From an uncultured Dorea sp. (lineage in GTDB: Bacteria; Bacillota; Clostridia; Lachnospirales; Lachnospiraceae): a stretch of 9,335 nucleotides of DNA. Of this stretch, positions 1-8,400 are shown in pieces. The notes below the pieces were generated by a model. The model saw nothing but the letters and a program-made list of their open reading frames with translations. It did not search any database and was not told where the DNA came from. The stretch covers positions 1-9,335 of the forward strand of contig CAQNVT010000126.1 of assembly GCA_948844705.1 (NCBI GenBank), read 5' to 3'. Numbering within the stretch: the stretch's first letter is position 1; each line of letters starts with the position of its first letter. Both the position numbers and the translations under genes were made by a program.

Positions 1-951
1 AAGATTACCGGCGGACTGGTCATTTTTTCCTTTTTGAATCAGACCTTCACCGGAATCTTCACCTCGATGGGAAACAGCCGCGCCGCATTTCTTGCGACAA
101 CTACGGGACTGGTCATAAATATTGTGCTGGATCCGGTACTGATCTTCGGTATCGGCCCGTTTCCAAGGCTTATGGTCATGGGCGCCGCCATAGCCACCAT
201 TGCGGCCCAGGCCGTTGTTACACTGATGTTTCTATACTATGCGGCACGGGATACCGTAATTTTTAAGGGACTTCATATTTTCTGCATACCGGATATCCGC
301 CATGCGGCTTCCATTATAAAAATCGGGCTTCCTACTTCCGTACAGAGCCTTGTATTTACGGGAATCTCCATGGTAATCGCAAGACTGATCGCAAGCTACG
401 GAGACGCGGCCGTGGCCGTTCAGAAGGTGGGCTCTCAGATCGAGTCTATCTCCTGGATGACCGCCGACGGCTTTGCGGCTGCCGTTAACTCATTTATCGC
501 TCAGAATTACGGCGCGGGAAATAAAGAGCGGATCCGGAAAGGATATTCTGCGGCTATGCTCGTCGTTCTCCTGTGGGGCCTTGTGTGCACCTTCCTTCTG
601 ATGGTGTGCCCTGCTCCTATATTCCGTATATTTATTACAGAGGAAGCAATACTCCCTCTGGGAGTTGACTATCTGTTCATCCTGGGCGTATCACAGCTCT
701 TTATGTGTATAGAGATCACCACCTCCGGAGCATTTTCCGGATTCGGGCGGACGGTGCCTCCGTCGGTGATCGGCATTGTATTTACGGCCATACGTATTCC
801 AATGGCCCTTGTGCTTACGCGCACGGCTCTGGGACTAAACGGCGTATGGTGGAGCATTACCATTTCCAGTATTTTTAAAGGAGTGTTCCTGCTCGTCTGG
901 TTTCTGGTTTATTTAAAAAAAGAAATGTGTTATACTGATAAAGCAATATAG
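1..951 (+). CDS. MATE-family efflux transporter, C-terminal part (5' end cut by window)
   Basis: The frame is open from the first base (AAG ATT ACC) to a TAG stop, giving 316 visible residues. Full MATE proteins are about 450 residues, so roughly the first 130 lie outside the window. The visible part starts in the middle of the N-terminal lobe, with the MATE-type segment NIVLDPVLIFG at about residues 40-50. It then runs through hydrophobic helices to a short basic, hydrophilic tail. MATE proteins export drugs or metabolites across the cytoplasmic membrane in exchange for Na+ or H+; the substrate cannot be read here. The TTG at base 34 lies inside the conserved region and is not the start. The GH13 gene begins 21 bases after the stop, suggesting co-transcription. 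The family call is strong; any drug-resistance role is inference. Confidence 0.93.
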   Translation, partial: KITGGLVIFSFLNQTFTGIFTSMGNSRAAFLATTTGLVINIVLDPVLIFGIGPFPRLMVMGAAIATIAAQAVVTLMFLYYAARDTVIFKGLHIFCIPDIRHAASIIKIGLPTSVQSLVFTGISMVIARLIASYGDAAVAVQKVGSQIESISWMTADGFAAAVNSFIAQNYGAGNKERIRKGYSAAMLVVLLWGLVCTFLLMVCPAPIFRIFITEEAILPLGVDYLFILGVSQLFMCIEITTSGAFSGFGRTVPPSVIGIVFTAIRIPMALVLTRTALGLNGVWWSITISSIFKGVFLLVWFLVYLKKEMCYTDKAI

Positions 952-972
952 TAATAAGGAAGGTGTAATCTT

Positions 973-2283
973 ATGTGGGCTTATAACAGTGTATTTTATC
1001 AAATATATCCTATCGGCTTCTGCGGGGCGCCGGTTCATAATGACGGCGTATGCGTTCCCCGGATCAGAAAGCTTCTTGACTGGTCAGAGTATTTAAAGGA
1101 ATTAGGCGTCGATTCCATTCTCCTGAATCCGATCTTTGAATCTGACAACCATGGCTATGATACAAGGGATTTCCGTAAGGTCGACTGCCGGCTCGGCACA
1201 AATGAGGATTTTGCGGAGGTTTGTAAGGATCTGCACGAGCATGATGTGAAAATTGTCCTGGACGGCGTATTTAACCATGTAGGCCGGGGCTTCTGGGCCT
1301 TTAAGGACGTGCAGGAAAAACGGTGGGATTCTCCCTATAAGGATTGGTTTCACATTAATTTCGACGGAAACAGCTGCTTTAACGACGGCTTCTGGTACGA
1401 AGGCTGGGAGGGGCATTTTGAGCTGGTTAAATTAAATCTTCAGAATGCGGCCGTAGTGGATTACCTGCTTGACTGCGTAAAATTCTGGGTGGAGCAATTC
1501 GATATCGACGGGCTGCGGCTTGACGTTGCCTACTGCCTTGATCACAATTTCATGAGAAGGCTGCGCTCCTATGTGCAGGAGCTGAAGCCGGATTTCGTAC
1601 TGATCGGTGAGGTGCTGTTCGGTGATTACAATCTGATCGTAAATGACGGCATGTTACATAGCTGCACGAATTACGAGTGCTACAAGGGCATTTTTTCAAG
1701 CTTTAACTGTATGAATCTGTTTGAGATCGCTCATTCTCTCCACCGCCAGTTCGGTGCGGACCAATGGTGCATTTACCGCGGGAAGCATCTCATGACCTTC
1801 GTGGATAACCATGACGTAACAAGGCTTGCAAGTATTTTGACAAATAAAAAGCATATCCCGCTCGCCTACGGGCTGCTTCTGGGTATGCCGGGAATTCCGT
1901 GCCTGTATTACGGAAGCGAATGGGGGCAGGAGGGCGTAAAGGCTCCGGACAATGATTATGCCTTAAGGCCGTGCTTCGAGGCGCCTGCGCCGAATGAGCT
2001 TACGGATTATATCAAGCTTCTGATCCGTACAAGGCAGCAGAGCGACGCTCTGTGCAACGGGGCTTATAAAAATGTCGTGATTCAGAATCATCAGCTTGTA
2101 TTTGAGAGACGCTCGGAAACGGAGCGCGTGATCGTAGCGATAAATGCTGCGGATTATGCTTATACGGCACAGCATGGGGATCTGAATGGGAATGCGAAGG
2201 AGCTTTTGACCGGTGAGGAATTGTCTCTTGACGGAAGACTGGAGATCGCGCCGTATAGTGTGATGTATCTGAGGTTTGAATAA
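973..2283 (+). CDS. GH13 alpha-amylase-family glycosidase, neopullulanase-like, cytoplasmic
   Basis: This 436-residue protein has the conserved GH13 regions in order. Region I is DGVFNH at 97-102. Region II is GLRLDV with nucleophile Asp184. Region III is LIGEV with acid/base Glu213. Region IV is FVDNHD with the third catalytic residue Asp281. The segment LVKLN at 151-155 sits at region V and resembles the MPKLN of the neopullulanase/cyclomaltodextrinase/maltogenic amylase group. The protein starts almost directly at the barrel, so it lacks the N-terminal CBM34-type domain of full-length enzymes of that group (about 580 residues). A short beta domain ends the chain. There is no signal peptide, so it should hydrolyse imported maltodextrins or related alpha-glucosides in the cytoplasm. 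The ATG is preceded by AGGAAGG about 9 bases upstream. Linkage preference is uncertain. Confidence 0.93.
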   Translation: MWAYNSVFYQIYPIGFCGAPVHNDGVCVPRIRKLLDWSEYLKELGVDSILLNPIFESDNHGYDTRDFRKVDCRLGTNEDFAEVCKDLHEHDVKIVLDGVFNHVGRGFWAFKDVQEKRWDSPYKDWFHINFDGNSCFNDGFWYEGWEGHFELVKLNLQNAAVVDYLLDCVKFWVEQFDIDGLRLDVAYCLDHNFMRRLRSYVQELKPDFVLIGEVLFGDYNLIVNDGMLHSCTNYECYKGIFSSFNCMNLFEIAHSLHRQFGADQWCIYRGKHLMTFVDNHDVTRLASILTNKKHIPLAYGLLLGMPGIPCLYYGSEWGQEGVKAPDNDYALRPCFEAPAPNELTDYIKLLIRTRQQSDALCNGAYKNVVIQNHQLVFERRSETERVIVAINAADYAYTAQHGDLNGNAKELLTGEELSLDGRLEIAPYSVMYLRFE

Positions 2284-2412
2284 CCTGACTTTTTTACAGT
2301 CATTTCGTATACTAAGTTCAGTGAATGAGTTACGGAAACTTGAGAAGCCCGTAACTCGGGCGGCTCCCGTGTCGGCCACTATAATTAAAAGGAAAGTAAT
2401 ATATAAAACCGG
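2284..2412. repeat. Intergenic inverted-repeat element between convergent genes
   Basis: This 129-base interval separates the ends of the GH13 gene (plus) and the GNAT gene (minus). It contains a perfect 9-bp inverted repeat, GAGTTACGG at 2327-2335 and CCGTAACTC at 2349-2357, with a 13-base loop. A small hairpin follows at 2357-2369 (CGGG...CCCG), and a weaker 5-bp pair, TGACT/AGTCA, lies at 2286-2302 around a T-run. The right flank (2380-2410) is AT-rich. No stem is followed directly by a clean T-run, so a classical terminator is not evident, although the interval must end transcription from both sides. The stretch around TCGGGCGG to GTCGGC (2356-2376) resembles part of the repeat region at 9049-9235, which suggests a dispersed repeat. 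No gene is seen. Confidence 0.55.
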
Positions 2413-2943
2413 TTATAAGCTGCGCTCCAGCTGGCAGTCGTAAGGCTCCGCCTCTGCATGCTTCCGGTCATATACCTTTGCCTCCACACATCCCATCGCC
2501 TTATAAAATGCCTGTGTCTCGACGGCAGAATGCCCTGATATATACAGCTTCTCCGCTCCCTTTTCCTTTGCCCACCGGCAGGCAGCGAGAAACAGCTCCC
2601 TGCCGATTCCTCCTCCCCGCATATCTGCGGACACATGAAGGCTTGTCAGGTCAAGGCATTTCCCTTCACCCTCCAGAAAATCGGCCTCCACAGAGGCAAA
2701 TCCCTTTAAAGCATTATCGCAGAAGGCCGCATATACAAAGCCTCCGGTTGCCGATGTATTTTTCAGACAGGCAACCAAAAACTCATAGTCCTTCTCTGAC
2801 CAGTCGTCAATAAAGGGAGCATCCTTAATCACCCATTTTCCGTCCTCCTTGCGCCAGCATTTTTTCACCTCCTGACGGCGGATGAATTCCCGGAATAATT
2901 CCGGGCAGATCTCATTTTCACATAGCTCTCTGTAGCAAATCAT
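2413..2943 (-). CDS. GNAT-family N-acetyltransferase
   Basis: This 176-residue protein carries the GNAT acetyl-CoA-binding motif: beta strand LDLTSLHVSADM at about 97-108, then the pyrophosphate loop RGGGIG at 109-114 and helix ELFLAACRWAKEKG. The later segment AFYKAMGCVE (145-154) is the usual C-terminal GNAT element. GNAT enzymes move an acetyl group from acetyl-CoA to an amine; the substrate here is unknown. I chose the ATG at 2941-2943 (MICYREL) because AAGGAG lies 6 bases before it. A longer frame reaching 3036 runs inside the upstream gene and has no support. The AAGGAG overlaps the TAA stop of the upstream membrane-protein gene, so translation is probably coupled. It appears to be the last gene of a GH2-YczE-GNAT operon. 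Confidence 0.9.
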   Translation of the reverse strand: MICYRELCENEICPELFREFIRRQEVKKCWRKEDGKWVIKDAPFIDDWSEKDYEFLVACLKNTSATGGFVYAAFCDNALKGFASVEADFLEGEGKCLDLTSLHVSADMRGGGIGRELFLAACRWAKEKGAEKLYISGHSAVETQAFYKAMGCVEAKVYDRKHAEAEPYDCQLERSL

Positions 2944-2953
2944 AAATATCTCC

Positions 2954-3616
2954 TTACCGCTTTTTACCGCCCTCCATAATCGGAAGCGCGGCATGCACCT
3001 TGAAAAATTGAATGAGCGGCCCGTTAAACAGCGCATTGCAGACCGTTCCGATCCCGACGATCAGCCACAGGTTTCCGCCGGACAGAAGGCAGAACGCCAC
3101 ACCTATTATAACTGCCGTAACATCGCTTAACACCCGGGCGTACTGAAACTGTACCCTTCCGCCTGTCACCTTCTCTATAATGACTGCAACACTGTCATAA
3201 GGTGCGATCCCCATGTCCGCCACCATATAAAAGGCAACTCCAAGCCCTGCGAATATGCTGCCGATAAAAAGTGCAAGGATCCGCAGAGGCAGGGACATTT
3301 CCACCCTAAGCACATCCTGGAACAGCCAGCAGATAAAATCAGCCAGATATCCCACAACGACCATGTTAACAATAGTCCCTGCGCCGATGCAGCTGCGCAC
3401 GGTAAAAAACACAACAGCCAAAATCACCGCATTCATGATCAGCTGCCAGTTCCCGAAGGACATATGCAGAAAGCCGCTGAGCCCCAGATTCATGCAGGTA
3501 AATGCATCTACGCCAAACGCACTCAGCCGGTAAGCACCCACACAGATACCGATAAATAAAATGCCGGTCACCATCATAATACAACGTTTTAAAAATTGAT
3601 TTTTTTCTGTCTTCAT
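2954..3616 (-). CDS. YczE-type (YczE/YyaS/YitT) integral membrane protein
   Basis: The protein has 220 residues, about five hydrophobic segments (roughly 12-30, 56-74, 80-100, 111-133 and 164-200) and a basic tail GGKKR. Conserved-looking motifs are GVDAFTCMNLGLS at 35-47 and GIAPYDSV at 136-143. Both fit the family of small membrane proteins that includes Bacillus YczE, whose biochemical role is not settled; transport or export support is only a suggestion. I chose the ATG at 3614-3616 (MKTEKNQFLK), which gives a normal basic N-terminus and follows GGGGGG (3626-3631) by 9 bases. Earlier in-frame starts at 3640 (ATG) and 3643 (TTG) would overlap the GH2 stop and remain possible. The gene lies 16 bases after GH2 and 10 bases before GNAT, consistent with one transcript. 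Confidence 0.85.
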   Translation of the reverse strand: MKTEKNQFLKRCIMMVTGILFIGICVGAYRLSAFGVDAFTCMNLGLSGFLHMSFGNWQLIMNAVILAVVFFTVRSCIGAGTIVNMVVVGYLADFICWLFQDVLRVEMSLPLRILALFIGSIFAGLGVAFYMVADMGIAPYDSVAVIIEKVTGGRVQFQYARVLSDVTAVIIGVAFCLLSGGNLWLIVGIGTVCNALFNGPLIQFFKVHAALPIMEGGKKR

Positions 3617-3632
3617 GTATGAAATCCCCCCG

Positions 3633-5393
3633 TCAACCATCAAGCCTCATTGCTTTGTTCCATTTCTTCATCAGATTTTCATCTATTTTGACGATTTCAC
3701 GGTCATAGGTAATAATTCCATTTACTTCTTCCTCAATATCCGAAAGCTGTGTATACACAACTCCCGAAAGACCCCTTGAAATATTAGGAAGAACCATGCT
3801 CTCTATCAGCTCGCCGTATCCTCTTGTCAGGCCTTCCTTGCTCTTGTAGGTACGATACCCGTACTCCTTAGAAAACATACGGTGTCCGTCCACGCCCAGG
3901 CAATATCCTCCAAACTCCGTAAGCGCCGTTGTTCTGTTAATTTCGGGCCGGATATTAAGCGGGAAAAAATAATTATGTATACTCCTGATATCACCGCCGC
4001 CCTGGTCGAACCATCCGCTCGCCTGATCAAGAAGTCTGGTTCCGTCTATTTTCCGCGCGGTCTCTGTAACCGTCTTCGCATGGAACTGACCCCAGCCCTC
4101 ATTAAAAATCACCCAGGTCACTATGGAAGGATGATTATATAAATGCCTGATCGTCTCCTCCGTCTCCCTCATAAACTGCCTCCGCCCCCGCGCATCTCTT
4201 CTTCCGAGAAGCCCGAGCGTACAGTCCGGAAGCCTGATATGAAACAGCTCCATTATCGTTGCCAGATAAGTCACGTACCAGGATTTGTAAGCTCTTCCGC
4301 CGCACACCATATCCTGCCATACCAGTATGCCTTCCCGGTCACAGTGATAATACCATCTCTGGGGTTCCAGCTTAACATGCTTTCTCAACATATTAAAGCC
4401 AAGCCGCTTCGCGAGGCGGATATCATATAGCATCGCCTCATCACAGGGCGGTGTATAAAGCCCCTCCGGCCAATATCCCTGATCCAGAAGCCCCTTCTGA
4501 AAATATGGCTTACCATTTAAAAACATGCGGAGTATTCCCTTCGTATCCTTTTCCACACTGATCTTTCTCATAGCCGCGTAGCTTGTAGCATGATCCGTTC
4601 CAAGCCAAAGCTCAATATGATACAAATACGGATCCTCCGGACTCCAGCTGTGCATATCAGAAATATAAATATCTATCTGTTCATTCACATTTCCCCAAAC
4701 CTCAAGCGGCTGCATATCTTCTGCACTTACAACAACCTTTATTTTCTCTGCCGCTGTTTTAGTATTTCCCTTCACTACAATACGTAAAACTTTCTCATCA
4801 TAAAGCGACTCTGTACGGATATCGGAAATATAATCCACCGGCACCTGCTCCGCCCACACGGTCTGCCAGATACCGCTCTGGGCCGTATAAAACATCCCGC
4901 CCCGCTTCAGCTTCTGCTTTCCGCGGCTGTAATAGGATTTATCAGAATAGTCCTGCACACAAACCTCAAGTATATTCCTCTCTTCTGTGATTACATCTGT
5001 AATATCTATAGAAAACGGCAGATATCCGCCCAGATGCTTCTTTACCGTTTTGCCATTCACACACACGACCGCATACTGGTCAACGGCGCCAAAGTGCAGA
5101 ATCCACCGTTTCCCATGCTCCGGACGTATCTCATCCGGCAGCTCCCTCTGATACCATAAATACTCCTTCGGCTTAAGCTGCCTTTTCACCCCTGACAACG
5201 GCGCTTCCGGCGAAAAAGGCACCAGAATCTTACCTTCATACTCTTCCGGCGCTCTCTTTTCATCCGTAATGGCATAATTCCACAACCCATTTAGATTCAC
5301 ATAACTGTCACGCACAAGCATAGGACGCGGATATTCTGCCAGCACATGTTCCTTGTCCACTTGCTCCGCCCATCTTGTTTTTAATCCTTTCAT
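3633..5393 (-). CDS. GH2-family beta-glycosidase (beta-galactosidase/glucuronidase clan), cytoplasmic
   Basis: This 586-residue protein has the GH2 layout: an N-terminal sugar-binding jelly roll (about 20-185, starting YPRPMLVRDSYVNLNGLW), an Ig-like sandwich (about 188-285) and a TIM barrel (about 290-586). The acid/base is Glu432 in WVIFNEGWGQF and the nucleophile is Glu493 in ALTEFGG. There is no signal peptide, so it acts inside the cell on imported beta-linked sugars or glycosides. The NxK motif that marks beta-glucuronidases, expected just before GI(F/I)T.DR, reads EVN before GIITYDR here. A beta-glucuronidase is therefore less likely; beta-galactosidase or another aryl-beta-glycosidase activity is possible. 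The ATG follows GGAGG by only 3 bases, a tight spacing, and a terminator-like hairpin ends 12 bases before the start codon. It heads the GH2-YczE-GNAT set. Confidence 0.92.
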   Translation of the reverse strand: MKGLKTRWAEQVDKEHVLAEYPRPMLVRDSYVNLNGLWNYAITDEKRAPEEYEGKILVPFSPEAPLSGVKRQLKPKEYLWYQRELPDEIRPEHGKRWILHFGAVDQYAVVCVNGKTVKKHLGGYLPFSIDITDVITEERNILEVCVQDYSDKSYYSRGKQKLKRGGMFYTAQSGIWQTVWAEQVPVDYISDIRTESLYDEKVLRIVVKGNTKTAAEKIKVVVSAEDMQPLEVWGNVNEQIDIYISDMHSWSPEDPYLYHIELWLGTDHATSYAAMRKISVEKDTKGILRMFLNGKPYFQKGLLDQGYWPEGLYTPPCDEAMLYDIRLAKRLGFNMLRKHVKLEPQRWYYHCDREGILVWQDMVCGGRAYKSWYVTYLATIMELFHIRLPDCTLGLLGRRDARGRRQFMRETEETIRHLYNHPSIVTWVIFNEGWGQFHAKTVTETARKIDGTRLLDQASGWFDQGGGDIRSIHNYFFPLNIRPEINRTTALTEFGGYCLGVDGHRMFSKEYGYRTYKSKEGLTRGYGELIESMVLPNISRGLSGVVYTQLSDIEEEVNGIITYDREIVKIDENLMKKWNKAMRLDG

Positions 5394-5405
5394 TTCCCTC
5401 CAAAC

Positions 5406-5445
5406 TTTAAAATGACGGTTGGTATCACCTCACCGCCATTTTAAA
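5406..5445 (-). terminator. Hairpin between surface-protein gene and GH2 gene (terminator or attenuator)
   Basis: Arms 5406-5419 and 5432-5445 form a 14-bp stem. The single imperfect position is a G-T wobble on the minus strand but an A-C mismatch on the plus strand, so the hairpin favours minus-strand RNA. The 12-base loop has a further small GGT/ACC pairing. It follows the surface-protein stop by 9 bases. The T-rich 3' arm serves as the U-run, but the run is interrupted by AAAG. GH2's GGAGGG begins within a few bases downstream, so incomplete termination could feed the GH2 operon. No separate GH2 promoter is evident in the 61-base gap. Confidence 0.6.
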
Positions 5446-5454
5446 AAATAATCC

Positions 5455-8400
5455 TTATTTACGTTTCTTTCTTGCTACACATACACTTCCAATTACAAAA
5501 GCAGCAACCACGAAAAGAACAGAATACAATATGACTTTATTATGGTCTCCTGTCAGCGCCCCCGCTGCACTAGCAGAGGTTCCGGCCGTTGTACCGGTTC
5601 CTGTGGCCGACCTGCCTGCAGTCGTTCCGGTTCCTGTGGTGCCGGTTCCTGTCGTACCGTTCCCTGTTGTACCCTGGTTATTTGTACCGGTATTATTATT
5701 CTGGCTTGAAGGATTCAACGTATTGTTCTGGTCATTCGGGTTCGTTGGATCCGTTGGGTTCGTCGGATTGTTCGGGTCATCAGGATTGGTCGGATCATCC
5801 GGATTCGTCGGATCCGTCGGCGTCTCCGCCCAGCCGACTGCAATCGGTGACAATCCGCTTACGGTAATCAACAGGCCGTCGCCTCGTTCTGTCGGTTCAA
5901 TCTCCTCTACATCTCCCGCACTCCAACTGTCTCTGCCGCTGCCACCGTCATGTGTAAACATATGCGCCACGGTAAAATCATTCAGATTTGGATCAACGAT
6001 ACTTGCGTCTTCTCTTTGCGGATACGGTATCGTCATCGTTATACCGTTTGCCGGAAAATCATCCGGATTATCAATTACCTTCCAAACAGAATTTTCATCC
6101 TCCTGCCGGATCATAAGTACAACATCATAAACCGCAATATTTTCCTCCGGAACCTTGGAATTAAATTCCAGAATCTTTTCTCTCATCCGATCGTCTATAT
6201 CCGAAGCCTTCTTAAACTCACTCTTCAGGGTGTCCGGAACAAATGAAATTCCCGTCTCAATCTCCAACTTATAGTACTCGCTTCCGCCTGCCTGGAATCC
6301 CTGATCATTATTCGGGAAATGCGTCACCGTATTATCCTGCGGAATAACGATCACCTTGTAGCTCGCGGTCGCTTCCTCATAATCAGGACTTTCTGATGCC
6401 TTTGCTACTATAATCGCTTCGCCTTCCTTCACCGGATCGACCTCGCCGGTCTCCGTATCCAACAAGATAACACCTGAATCACTGTTCGCCTGATCGATTG
6501 TGTACGTAACCTTACTGTCTGATAATGCGTTGCTTGATTCAAGTACCGTGATCTGCTGAGGATCACTTCCGGCCGGTATCTTCACAACGTCGTATTCAAA
6601 CAGGAAGTTCTCTCTCTTTTCCTTGGCAAGCACGGTTACTTCAAGTTCGAACGAAAATTCCTTATAATTCTTTGACTCAGCCATAAAAATATTAATCGTT
6701 CCCGTCTTGCCGACCAGATCAGGATCATCCTGCAAAGACTTTAATTTATACGTTATATTTTTGCCGCCTCCTCCTACTGTAATACTTCCGGCAAAAATAC
6801 TGTCGCTGACGGCGACAGTAGATGTCGCCGAGTAAACCTTTGACTCCTCAGGAATCAAACCAGACACATCAAATGTTTCCTCTTTTCCGCATTTAGTCGA
6901 TATTTCCTGTTTTGCAACGGAAGATGTTGCCTTAGCAATTGTGAAGGATTGTGTTTTTTCTCCCTCCCATTTATATTTTCTCCCGTTCTCCAGGCTTGTT
7001 ATAATAACCTGTGCATCTTTAGTGGCGTCTATGTTATCTTTCCATCGAACCTCATAATCCACTCCCTGCTGCAGGGTATCATTATTAATTGTAACATCAA
7101 AATCCGGTTTCTTTTCCTTCCCGTCATATACGTAAAAATCCTCTGATGATTTGAAATCCACATGAATTTGACCCAGATTCGTTATATTCTGGGCAACCGT
7201 TGTGTATCTGACTTCAGATATGACGGTTGATTCCACCCGTTCCACAGTATTAGCGCCGTCTCCCTGTGCCCCCAGTGTATAATTCAAACTATCAGTACCC
7301 GACAATGTCACCTCAAGAGACACCACGCCTTCATAACTCCCCGGATAGTCTTCCTTGAGAGAATTTGCTATATCTGTCGCCGCACCTGTAACCTTTACTT
7401 CACCGATAGGCTTGTTATACTGCAGCTTGTTATTATCTACCGCAAAATCTCCCGGCTGCGTCCCCAGATAAGTCCGGCGCAGGGTAAGCCCGCTTGCACT
7501 GACTCTAAGCGCCTTCGGCGCTACTGCAATCTGCTTGCTGTAAGCATCGCTGCCTACATTTGTTGACTTACCGTCAATGGTTGCCTGGCCCGTGCACGTT
7601 ATGGTATAGGTCACATTCCCCGCCAACGGCTTGCTGCCGGCATTCTGCAGCGCAAACCTCAAATTCGTGACCACTTCATTGCCAACCTTAGCAACAATAT
7701 CCTTTTCTACCAGGTCTCCTTTTACCGTAACCATCTGCTCCCAATTATTTTCATAGATCATTAAGGTAGGATTCTCTGTTACAATATGCAGTGCCTCTAA
7801 TTTTGCCCTTAAACTCTCTCCGGTTAACTGGGTGGTGCCGTCGGCATCGTAAAACGTTATAGTATCTGCCGCCCTTGCGCTCGCTGCAGCCACTACCGGC
7901 ACGTCGCTCTGGAATGCCGGGCCTGCGGTAGGTGCCGGCACGTCGGCGCTCTTTGCCTTTTTCGCAGTTTTCGCCGGCTCTGCCTTCGTTTCTTTCTGTG
8001 CTTCCTCGGCTTTCTTTGCTGCTTCCTCCGCCGCCTTAGCCTCTTCCTCGGCCTTCTTTGCCGCCTCTTCTGCTGCCTTTTCCTCCTCGCGCTTCTGCTC
8101 TGCTACGATATCGCCTACCTCCGCCGGCTCATACCATACGCCGTCCAGCGACACGAAGCTCTCTACGCTTCCGCCTGCGCCGGATGCCAGTACGCACGGA
8201 ATCCCTACTCTGTCACAGAGCAGCTTAAATGCATAAGGATAGTTCTCCTTACTAAGTCCCATGCTCTTAGCCACGGATTTATAATTCTCGTCAAAATATG
8301 TAATCATTCCTGCGGTATCCATACCTGCCGAGCCGTCAAAGACTGCCTGAAGGCTCTGCTCACGCTCCGTGATCACTGCCTGAAGCGCCTCGGCGCTACG

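Noticed and set aside
2286..2302. Rho-independent terminator for the GH13 gene (TGACT/AGTCA around a T-run)
   Set aside because: The stem is only 5 bp, AT-rich, and the T-run is in the loop rather than after the stem.
2478..2813. Plus-strand frame of 111 residues opposite the GNAT gene
   Set aside because: It has low-complexity Pro/Arg/His composition and lies wholly antisense to a well-supported GNAT gene.
2944..3036. N-terminal extension of the GNAT protein by 31 residues
   Set aside because: The extension lies inside the coding end of the YczE-type gene in another frame, and the internal ATG at 2941-2943 has a perfect AAGGAG.
3617..3643. Earlier starts (TTG 3643, ATG 3640) for the YczE-type protein
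   Set aside because: They would overlap the GH2 stop, and the added MMVDGGISY is less typical than the basic MKTEKNQFLKR start. They cannot be fully excluded.
5713..5820. CRISPR-like tandem repeats
   Set aside because: The units are short, variable and in frame within a coding stalk, with no unique spacers or cas genes.
5531..6130. Long plus-strand frame (199 residues, rich in Val-Pro and Gly-Ser-Phe) opposite the surface-protein stalk
   Set aside because: Its composition is the antisense image of the Thr/Gly and Asn/Pro repeats. It has no recognisable domain, and the minus-strand protein is clearly the real gene.
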